Shown here piece after piece: positions 45,501-57,181 of a stretch of 64,000 bases of DNA. Under the pieces are notes generated by a model. The model worked only from the letters and a program-made list of their open reading frames with translations, was not told the origin of the DNA and ran no database searches. The position numbers were made by a program, and so were the translations under genes. Position 1 is the stretch's first letter. The number at the start of each line of letters is the position of its first letter. Origin of the DNA: Chimonanthus salicifolius (Eukaryota; Streptophyta; Magnoliopsida; Laurales; Calycanthaceae); the NCBI GenBank assembly GCA_013350335.1, contig CM023540.1, forward strand, positions 17,427,828 through 17,491,827. The letters are read 5' to 3'.

Positions 45501-48500
45501 ATGTTGCAACAAATGATCACAGGGTTTGGCTTTTATAATTAGTGTAAGTTTCTATGTCTTATGAGTTGCTTTCAGCTGATATGAGTCAAAGGTAATCTGG
45601 GGGGTATCACTTGTATATGTAATACCTTCCCCTTTATAATTTATGCCCGGGATGGAACTTTTCAAACTATGATTCATCACAACCAATTGTCTGAGCTTTG
45701 GGATTATTTAGCAGTATATCTTTCATGGAGATTTCTGGATTTTGAATAGCTTTCTATTACTGTCTTTGTTGACTCCTACCTTTATCTGGTGGGTGTTCGT
45801 TGATATTGATATGCTGTAACTTTCACTATTCTCCTGCCTCTTTGTAATTGATCTCCATGTTGTTGTATTTCCTCTTTCTTTTGAAGAAATTTTGATTAAA
45901 TTCTCTGTTTGTCTCTAAGTTTAAATGACCCGAGGTTTTGAAGTTTCTTTATCAAGCCTTTTCGTAACCCCATTTTACTAGAATGATACGTCTTGAAAGA
46001 TTCAAATAATTTGTTAGAAACTATGATATGATAACATTCTGCGATCAAATGCAATCAAATGGGCTAAGGGACTAAGGCGTCCCCCATGGAAATTGATCAT
46101 CACAGTTAGGGAGGTCAGAGATTTGGCTGCTGGGATAGATGTTTCCTTTACTCAGATCGGGTGAGAAGCAAATGCGTGGCAGATTACTTTGCCAAACTTG
46201 GAGTTTTGGACCAGTCTTCAAGCGTTTTCTTTTTATGAGCTTTATCTGTTCCTTATTGTAGCTCATGTATTGTGTGGCTTATTTTTATTTTCTTATTCTT
46301 TTTTCTTGCTCTCTTTTTATCTCGGGTCTAATCCTGTTAGACCCTCCTCATCTTTTGTACTTGTTTCATTTTTAATGAAATCTCTTTGTTACTGCTCAAA
46401 AAAAAAAAAAAAACATTCTTGAAGTAGAGATCACTCTAAAAAGCTAGTCATTAAGAGAAGGGTGTCGTAGTTGCTATTTAGAGTCATTAGTTTTACAAAT
46501 TAACGAATGTGTGACTTTTTGTCACTTCACATCCGCTCTCACGTGCAGCTGTGTCTTGTGGTTGCACCCTGAATCTGCTCTGATACTATGTTAGAAAACA
46601 ATGACATGATAACATTCTTGAGATAGAACTCACTCTCAAAAGCTAGCCATTGAGAGAAAGGTGCCTCAAGTGTTATATAGAGTCACTAGTTTCACAAATT
46701 AACTGACGTGAGACTTTTTGTCACTTCATAACCCCTGTGATCAATGAGCAAAATGGGTACATTCATCAAGTGCACATGTCAATTGTCTTAGGAAGAATCA
46801 ATAAGATTTTTTTTTATTTTGTTTACATTTTGTTATTGCACCTTCATTTACTGATGCTATTGTTTGAATGGAACAGCTTAGAGTTATGGTACAATTCGGT
46901 GCTGCTCTTATTTGCAGGGTTCATGAAAAATGCTACCATCTCTGTAGCTGCCTTTTCAATCTGGTAAGATATGTATATAATTTTTTTTTGAGCTGCAATC
47001 AAGAAATACTTCTAAATATAAAAAAAATTAAAATAATAAAATCTCCTTCAAAAGTATATTTAAAATGCTTTAACATGTGTCAATGTTGAGATATTTTATC
47101 TTAATAATTCAAGGTAAGATTGCAGATTCTCATTTCAAACTTATTTTTTTTTTTTTAAAAAAAAAGAAATTTTGAAGATAGCATTGAGACTTCACCTCTT
47201 CTTTATTTACTAAAATAAATTTAAAATATTCATCAAATATTGTAAATATGTGTGATGCCATTTATCACATAGCATGACAATATGCAGCAGTGGTCTGATG
47301 TTTCTAGCTACAACTTCACTTGCAGCCTCAACATCACTGCTTGGGTGCTTATGTTGTCTCTTGGTTTCTTGACTGCAGCAAGGTAATTTAAATTAGACAG
47401 TAGCCAATTTTTATCCTTTCTTATGGATGAGGCATGGTAAAGTTCAAGTCCAAAATTCTTCGTAGTAGTACTTGCTAACGTGACAACTTCTTTAATTGGC
47501 TATCGATTTTATTTCTTTTTTATATTTTTTTATGACTAAGGTGTCCAAGTCTCTTAGAGTATCCGAATAATCCTTGAGGCATGTACAAGCCTCCTTACTC
47601 ACACACACCGGGTAACTCTATGGGGAGTGGTCCTTTGAGGTGGAGTGAGAATCGAACTAAGGACTCTCGCTTCCTGAGGCAGATTCTAGCAATCACTCCA
47701 ATCCCTTTGGGTTTATCGGTTCTATCTCTTGAAAACCAATTAATTATGAATTGCCACACCACACTTCTTCTCATACTTTAGAATTGTACCCCTATTAGTA
47801 CATGCTAATATGTCAACTTCTTTGAATAATTATCTTTTTAACTCTTGAAATGTTGACATCAATTGTGCTTGTGCTTGAGCATTAAGGTATATGAAGGATA
47901 GAATCTCTTTATATGACATCTCCCTTTTTTGAAAGTAAAAGTTTAGGGACACTTCGTTACATTATTTGGATCTAAAAATAAAATGGTTGATATTTGAAGT
48001 ATCGATTGACATTTGTTGGATTATCCAGCTATCTGCTTGATATTAGTGGGCAATATGTTATATTCACCTAATGTAAATTATGATGTAGATACTATATAAA
48101 CTAAGATATCACTTATCAGCTGATATATTTAAATATCAATTCAATATATGTTGATTTAGGAAATCCAACCTTTAATATTAACTAGGAGAAAGGATGCAGG
48201 ATTGGATAGCCCACAATACCCTCTATCCACTCACTGTACATTGAGAAACTAATGTGAAATTTTTACTGATTAGTTGATCTACCCAAGGTAAAGAAAAAAA
48301 ATTGATTGAAATAGTACGTATTGGTTCCACTAGGATTGATACGTATCAACTGAAACATATTGAATCAAATGGTATATGGTATGTAACAGCTGATACAGCT
48401 GTTTAATGGTCCATATCATATCGGATTGTATCAATTGAAAAGGCTAACGTATCGGTCTTATTAAAAAAATTTCAGTTTTTTTTAATGAACATTTCGACCA

Positions 48501-51500
48501 TTTTTTTTTAGTTTGAATCTTGCATTGGATGTAATTTTAGGAAGGCTTAGAAGCAAGTTCTTCATGTGTGAAAGATATTTATTCATTTCAAACTCATTTT
48601 CCTCTAGATTTGTCCATTTTGAGTTATTTTTATTAATTTTTGAACTTTTGTTGTAAGATAATCCCGATTTTAGTATTTTTTGTGAAATAATTTAATGAAA
48701 TGATATTGAATGTTAATGGCATTGAACAAAGATGTCTTACTAGGATTGATGTAGCTTGTAGGTGTTTGTGTGATTTTTCTTTTTTCTTTTTCAATATTTT
48801 AATTGAATTAAGATTTTCTATGAAAAAAAATTCATGCATTGTAATAGAAGATACATGTTGTTATGGACACTAGAAAAATAAATTTTATAATAGGTGTTTC
48901 CTTTTATTGGTTTTCTATTTTCTTAAAATTTTGGACAATTTTTAGTTTTTTTAATATACTTTACTCTTATCAATGTTTCAGCTCTTAAAAGGCCAAACGC
49001 TCTAAAAATTACCATTTTTAACCAAAATATATTCATACTAGATTTTTTATTTTCTACATTTTTTTTATATATTTAAAAAGAAATTAAAAAAAATGAAGAA
49101 AGAGAAGGCGCATCTGTTGATACTTGATACATATTGATAAACCAATACATCATACTAGTTGTTACGTATTGAACTGTAACGCCTCGCCCCGCTACGGGTG
49201 CATTATCTTTGAAATATCTCCAGAAATTCCCAAAAGACACATATTGGTTTTTTTTTTTTTTTTTGACGGATAGCCATCTTCTGCTCAACTAACATACAAT
49301 AAATATCACCATATTGATAAAGATAACAAAAACGATCAACGACAGTTAAAAATATAATTATACAGTCATCCAAATAAACCACATACAATGATAAGCCCAA
49401 AGAAGCAAATGGAGTTGTTTGTGAGATATAATAGCTAGCATGAACGCCCTAAATTTATTGGTTGAAGCATGTTTGATGATGAGGTAAGGTGAGAAAGATC
49501 ACCCGGAAGAAGTCCCTAGTACTGACCAAAAATGTTGCAAGCAGATGGTGGGAGCCCATCGAGTGAATGTAGTCAGTGGATGTCTGACTGGGCACCTTGC
49601 TTAGAAGATTGGGATTGTTGTGTGGGAAGTGGGTGATTGAACTATTCGTCAAAAAACAAAGGGATTCTTAGAAGTTTGATACTAGAGAAAGTGATCTAGT
49701 TTTTGGGTTCTCACTCCAGTGGTTTTCTGCCTTTTTGGTGAAGGACAAACCGCTGATGCTCAAGACGTACAGTAATCAATGCTCTAAGAAATGCATGGCT
49801 GTTACATGCAAGAAAAGGAAGATAGAGGTGAATATGCAAGCAAAAGAGGCCTAAACCTAGTTTTATTCATCATAATTAAGGGACATTACACTCATCAAGT
49901 GAGTGAAAATCCCTTAACCATGTAAACCCTTCAGGAATACAAAAGCACTGAAACTCTCTCTCTCTGGGACAAATGTCATAATCAGGAAAAATTGTTCCCT
50001 TCTAGGTCAAAAAATGTTGTCCCTTCTCAATTGTAGAAATGTGCTTTTATATTGATTTGAGACCTCAAAGCTGTTGACACGTCTATGAATGTATGGTTGC
50101 AAATGCAACACCTGGCCTTCTCATGATTAGATATACATGAGAATATTCATATCATGTTCTTTCAGATATCTTTTTTAACGAACTCTGACACGCAATTCTT
50201 CCATACATCACATGTGTCCTTCCAAACTCTTCTGTCATCAGCCAAATTCCCTCGAGGAAAGGTATTCTCCCATGGAGAGCAGATCCTTCTGCTAGGTCAT
50301 CTCCTTGAAGCAATTTCTCGAAAGCCTCGAGGAAGACAATCATTCTCGGGAATATGTATGCTGAAAAAACTTTTCCTTGAGCAGACTTGAATTTTCTCAA
50401 TATTACTTTACTCGAGATGCCTCCCTTGTGCTTCACTACTTAACTATTTCTCCATCTCCACTTCATCTTCATACAATTACTAAACTCGTTAACACTTTAT
50501 TCCAAATCATGAATTCAAAAATATTTCATGAGATTTGCCAAATTTGATATCTCATATCAATGCAAGATAAAATCACATTTTTTAACTTCTTGTCTTTCTA
50601 ACTTAATTTTTGGGGAGATGCTATATTCAATTTAGAAGTTCTAATTATTTTGTCTTTGCAATCATGTATCTTTGATTATTTTCGAAAACTACAAGAAATA
50701 TTTGGATATTGTTAACTGTTACAATATCAAACCAACAACTAAGTACATTTATGAAGTGTCCCAAAATATTTTTTTATATGGCTTTCTTTTCTCTTTTGCA
50801 GTGTTCGGGTGTCTAATGAATTAGGGAGAGGAAATGCAGAAGCAGCAAAATTTGCAATTAAAGTTGTATTTGGCACTTCATTATCCATTGGCACGGTCTT
50901 CTTTATTATTTTTCTTTCTTTAGGCAAAGTCATTTCTTATGCCTTCACAAGCAGCATCGAGGTGGCTGAAGTAGTCTCTGGTCTCTCATTTCTACTAGCT
51001 TTAACCATCTTGCTCAATAGCATTCAACCAATTTTTAATGGTACGTTCTCTTATTTATCATCACAGAAAATTAACTTAATCATAGCATAACTTACATAGC
51101 AGTAAAATTTATCAACTCTTTTCTCGTAGAAAAGATGTTAGGCTTGAAATCCCAAATACCAGAAAGAGCTTGGATCAGATCAGTGTTATCTAGTTCTCAT
51201 AATAAAGTTTGCCATATAATAACTCCAACAATGCCCTCTTTATTCCCATCCCTAACTAAAATGGAAGATACATTTGTGTCTCCTGCCTATAATTTCCATC
51301 AAATGATAACCCACACACCAGTGTGCCTCGTATGAGGCTCACCATTTGGGGTGGCAATGAATTCATTGGAAAGGTCTTTCATTAAGTATGCAGTCCGACA
51401 GAAATTACTTTGAGTGATTCGATGAAGTCATATTTTATAAGCACTTAAACATTTGATCAGTTCAAATTATTATTTTAATATTTACTTCAAAAACATGACT

Positions 51501-54500
51501 TGATTGATCCAATTAAAGTGATTTTTGGTGGGTCATATTCAAAGAAAAACTTTTGTAATGCACCTACTACTAACCCATTCGATGAATTGCATTCGTAGGT
51601 TTGCTTGTAAAACGCTGCACACCACTGTGTGGGTGATAATTTCACTTACATTATAGGCCCATCTAAACATGTCATTTTCTACAAATTGACTTCAAGTAGC
51701 AAGATTGGACTTGTATAAATGGTTGGGCTTGGGCCCTTGCCAGCTTAAAACTGACTTCTGAACACCCTCAATTTATCTTTTTTTTTTAATGGAACTAGAT
51801 ATCACTAAGAAAAAAAAGAAAGTACAAATTAAAAAAGAACAACTAATGCAAACAGGGAAGACGATAAGATCCTCGTCGAGGCTCAGCTCCTGATCTATGT
51901 TGGGGATGTTTTTGGGGATTTTTATCTATTACTTTGAACTTTGCTGCCGGTGGACCACTATTTACCTGAAGGATTTGACCCAAAACAGAAGAGCATGGAT
52001 GCAAAATTGGAATATATGATCAATGATTGGATCATTTTTTTTTTTTTTTTGACTGAAGGTATCCAAGCATCTAACCCTACTAATCCTTCAGGGCATGTGA
52101 AAACTTCTCAATCTGCAAACAATGAGTAAAGCTATGGGGAGTAGCCCATTGGGGTTGAGCGTGAGTCGAACACAAGACTCTCACTTCCTGAGACGGTCTG
52201 GGTTTAGACCTCAATTATTTCTTTCGATAGTTGACGCTGGATTCTTATAATTCGATGAACCCCATTACAAATGTTTCTTTAGGAACTTCAAGTATAAAGT
52301 GGTATAGATTACATGGAATTAGATATGTTACAGTATAAAACTTGTTTTGAAGAATCTGTGTGTACCATAGTTCCTCTCTCATTATCTCCATTTTCGACCA
52401 GAAACATATACTTCAAATTAGTTAGAGGTGCAGCTCCAACAAGATCCATTGTGATAATGGAAACCTGAGTTGTGAATACCCTTTTGTTAGTTTGATGAAA
52501 ACCCACATCTGCTGCTTCCATTTTCATTATATGATTGTGTTAGGCTCTTTGGAGTCTGATAATCAGAGGTGTATTGTCGATCCAACATGTTTTGTCAATC
52601 CGACATGTTTTGTCGATCCGACCTGCACTATTGCGAGTCGAACATAGTGGATCGGTTGAATCCGTAGACGTATCGAAAGAAAACCACGTAAAATCTTTGA
52701 GCTGTGGTTTACTTTTCTTTTCTTAATTTCTCTTTTCTATTTTTTCGATATTACTATGTGTAGTGGAGAAGGCAATTTTCTCCCAACAGATTACTTGAGA
52801 TTCATGTTGTCTTTATATTAATTTTGTTTTATTGGCAATAGGAGTTGCTGTGGGTGCTGGCTGGCAAAGTACTGTGGCATATGTGAACATTGGTTGCTAC
52901 TATGTGATAGGGATTCCTTTTGGACTTTTGCTGGCTTATGTGGCCCATCTCCAAGTCAAAGTAAGAAACAACAACACAACAATGTTATTTTATTCCCCCA
53001 AAAGCATCAAAATATTCAGACTCTTCATCTCATACTAATAGGCTGGCCCATTATAAACCATCCATGACCCAAATTTCACTTGAAGGCTATGTTGCAAATG
53101 ATATGATAGTTCCTTTGAATTAGTATTTTAAGTTATGGCCATTCCATGGCTGACACATCTTATATGAGAATGGGGTTTGGATCATTGGACTGAAAGTCCG
53201 AAGAGCCCAACCCTTAAATAGAGCTTTGGCCCTAATTTGCAGACCAGATCCAAGCTTGGGATAGTACATGTTCCCAAAATAGAGACCTTAATCTTCTCCT
53301 TTTTTAATCTATTATTATTAGGCCCACCTAAATGCACTGAAACGCTTAAAGAATGAAGAATGAAAAGATCATTGTGGAAAAAAATGAATGAATGAAAAGA
53401 CCATTGTGATTCTGTTTGGATGAGGAAAAGTGAGAAACTTATCCTAAGTTCTTCTATTTGGATCTCTTTTGTATGAGAAAGTGGGCCCACACGAAGCCAA
53501 ACTTCTCCCCCAACGGAAGATGTTATTCTTTACCTCCTGCAACGAAAACATCTTCTTCTCTTGTTGTGGAGAAGATGGTGTCTTTTGAACCTATGACTTG
53601 GGCTACACATGGTCATGCTTTTATTTTCTTTACTTTTTGGAGTTTAATAAAAAAAATTAAATTGTGGGATTGAAATTTCATTTCAAACTTGACCTATGGG
53701 TCAAATTTTACCATTTGATCTTAATGGTCAAAACTCACCAGGTGTCATTCCTTCTTTATCAAAGACGCTTGATGATTTCTACTACTAAAATCAAGTGGCA
53801 AAATTTTGACTTTTCATATTAAACTTAGTCCACATGTTGAGCTTGAAATGTTCTTTCAATCCCACCGAATATCTTTTAAGAATCCATAATTTTTTAAAAG
53901 CATAAAAAAGTCCATTATACAACTCATATAAGCGTTACTATACTCTCCGTCTAATGTCATTTAAATTACTAATCTCTAGGAGAACCTCAAGGAGCAGAGA
54001 TTCTCCAGATCACCTCCTTGAATGTTTATAAATCTTGGAATTCAAATTAATGTTTCATATGGGGTTAAAAAAATGTGGTTTCTTGACTTGAAATTAAATC
54101 ATGTTAAAAGCGCAATAGATGCCAATTTCTGTTGTGTATATATTCATACGGATTGGTAAGCATAAATGGTTTGGATTGAGATGAAGTATGACTGAGCTCT
54201 CTGTTTTAGGACCATTTGTTGTAAACCTTAAGACTTGTGGTAGCATAGGCCTCAAGCTTGGGATCCAACTTTCTGCTACATATAAAGCCCATGTAGGAAA
54301 TGGGCTTCCCTAGGGAATTTGTTCTAAGCTTGGACTTTGTGTAGGCTCAACCCAACCATGGCCCCTTCCCATTCCCAATGTTGTAACCCAAAAATTCAGG
54401 AGTTCAGGAACTTGTTTTAGTCTTATTAAGTCCACCAATTTGTCGTTTTTTTTTTTCCTTTTTAAAATTTGTGCTTGGGGTTTTCTCTCTTCCATTCACT

Positions 54501-57147
54501 TATTTACTTATTAATTTCTTTATACATTTTGACTCAGGGTATTTGGATTGGAATGACTGTTGGCGTTGCAGCACAAACTCTTGTACTAATTTACCTAACT
54601 TGGAAAACGGATTGGGATCTTCAGGTAGAGCCCAACTCATTTATCAATTATCATATCTAAAAGATAGAAAAAGTTATCTAGTATTTTTTTTTTCTTTGCA
54701 ATAATATTGGTAAAATATCAAAAAATGCATTTCTATATCTTAATTTTTGCATTAATTCTTACTTTATATTTGGTGCATTAGCCAAAAAAAAAAAAATCCT
54801 TCAACGCTTGTTGCTGCTACAGTTTTTCTTTTATATAAGGCTTGTGGATGGTTTTGTGTATCCATGGGACTAGTCTCACCTCCAATGTGGGTGGCAATAC
54901 CCATTTTATCCAAAAAAAAAAAACCTTGAAAACCTCTTGTAACAATTTTAATCCTTTCAACAAATCCATCCTAAAGTCCTAACAAGGAAATATGTCGAAA
55001 CCCATATTGTAGTTCATCTATGATTCCTATCATCAACAACTTAAACATTATCGATTCATATATAACTTTTTAATTATCACATCATTCTTTAAGGGCATTG
55101 ATATTTACACGGCAACTTTCTTTTAAGATACACGGGATCTACTTTCTTAATTGAAATTCTGATTTTACCCAGTTGCTCATTGCTGCATCATTTTCCATTA
55201 TGTCTTTGGTCCTCTTTCAAACAGCAGCAGCTTCCATTTCTCTCTCTTTTCCTTCTCTCTTTCTCTTCTCTCTCGCCTCCTCCAGCTCTCTCTCTCTCCC
55301 CTCTCCCTCTCTTCTGTATTTTTTTTTTAAATTCTCACATAAACAACTTGCAATGAGTGCACCTCCTACGCTGTGCTTGAAGGTGTCCTTGTGAACCATG
55401 GGCTAAGTCGCCCCCAAGTGTTTCCACACTGTCAAGGAAAAGGAAGGGATGAACGACTGGGAGGTGAGGATGTGTTTGCACGCTCAAGGGCGAATGGAGG
55501 GCAGGGGTTTGTTCGAATCTGGAATCTGGGAGGATGGGTGAACAACGGCAGGTGTTGATTGAATGGTTCAATCAAGAGGTTCTAGCAGGGGACGACTGCA
55601 ACTCTGGAGCAGGCCTGGGATTGGAAGCAGAGGAGCAAGATAGATCAGATGAAGAGTTCTGGAAGGCTGCAGCTGTGGACGAATAGGTGGCAGGTAGCAA
55701 TGGTGACGTTCTGTAGCAGGGTAGGCAGAGGGTGGCTGTTGGGTTGTTCTCGGGTCGAATCGAATAAGGGCTTGTCCCTGTGTAGACGCGGCAACAGCTG
55801 GATGATGTCTAATGTGGGTCTCATTCAGCATAGATGTTGCTAGATGAGAGGTAGTTCCTGGCAGCAGTAGGAATCACCGTTCCTGTCTGACGAGGGAAAA
55901 GAGAGAAAAGAGAGGAGAGGGAGGAAAGGAGATCACCATCTCCTGGTTAGGGAAGAAGGGGTTCAGAGGGATCACCATCCCTACACAGATTAGGAGTGGT
56001 GGAGAGGAGAAAGGGAGGAAGGAGAGAGAGAGTACTTGATTAGTGCTTCTGATTGATGGTGTCCGGATCCCACCCTAGGCATCCTTCTTATACCAATTGC
56101 AGTCGGCTGTAGTAAGGGAGGATAAGTCCTAGTAAAACCCATCTTCTTCTGTCGGTTGGCTGCAGGAAGAAGGTCGTGGATACGTGGAATTGGAACTGTT
56201 GGCGCTCACACGTACAACATATGTGTTGATCAATACCCGCGCTACATTAGAGAGATGGAGGAAGAGAGGGAGAGGAGAGAGGGAGAAGAGGGAGAGAGGT
56301 GAAAATTGGCTTTCGAGGAATACGACAATAAAAAACAGAAAACCATGCAGGGTAAAATTGGAAATTTAAATAAGAAAGTGGAATCCCGTGTATCTTAAAA
56401 GAAGGTCCCCGTGTAAATATAAATTCCATTCTTTAAATCCATCTTTGAAGTTGACCACACCAGGCATCATCTTTGACTTTTCCTTTGACTAATGACTTTG
56501 TTAAATATTTACAACTTGGTCTTCTGACATGCAACACTTGAGAGCTTGATTCACCCATCTTTCACTGTGCGTTTGGATGAGGGGTAAACTTTGTAGGGGT
56601 GGATAATCAGGGGTGGGTAACCAATTATGAATACCCTTCGCTTCATAGGGTTTTCAAAAGTGAAAGTGGAAGGCTAAACAAGGGTAAAATTGAGATTTTT
56701 TACCCTTACCTTTTAGTTATCAAATAAGGGTAATAAGGAGTAACACCTCATTCTCCTTGCACCCCCTCATCCAAACGCAGCCTAGGTCTTTTTTTTGAAA
56801 GGTTAAAATTTCATTAAAAGAACAAGAATACAAAAGATAACAAGAGAGGAGTACGAAGGGGGCCTAAGAGGTATAGACCAATAAAAACTACCAAATTACA
56901 AACACCCAAAGAAACCAAAGCAAAATAAAAGCACAAAGACTATCCACCTGATATGTGAAAAGTTCCCCTTATAGTTCCATCTACACCATTCTTCGCAAAG
57001 AAGTCGCCACCCCATTAGCTGAGCGGCTAACGAGCGAGAACGAAACTTCCATTGACGCCACCAACCCCTTTATCTCCCGTATCAAAGTAGCAAGCCTCCA
57101 TGGAGGACGCTTCTCCCCTTTAGCCCATTTAATGGTTCACCACCACC

Positions 57148-57181
<34 letters not shown>

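Noticed and set aside
53408..53430. TCTGTTTGGATGAGG as another MITE end
   Set aside because: Only one short end is present, with no inverted partner within about 1 kb.
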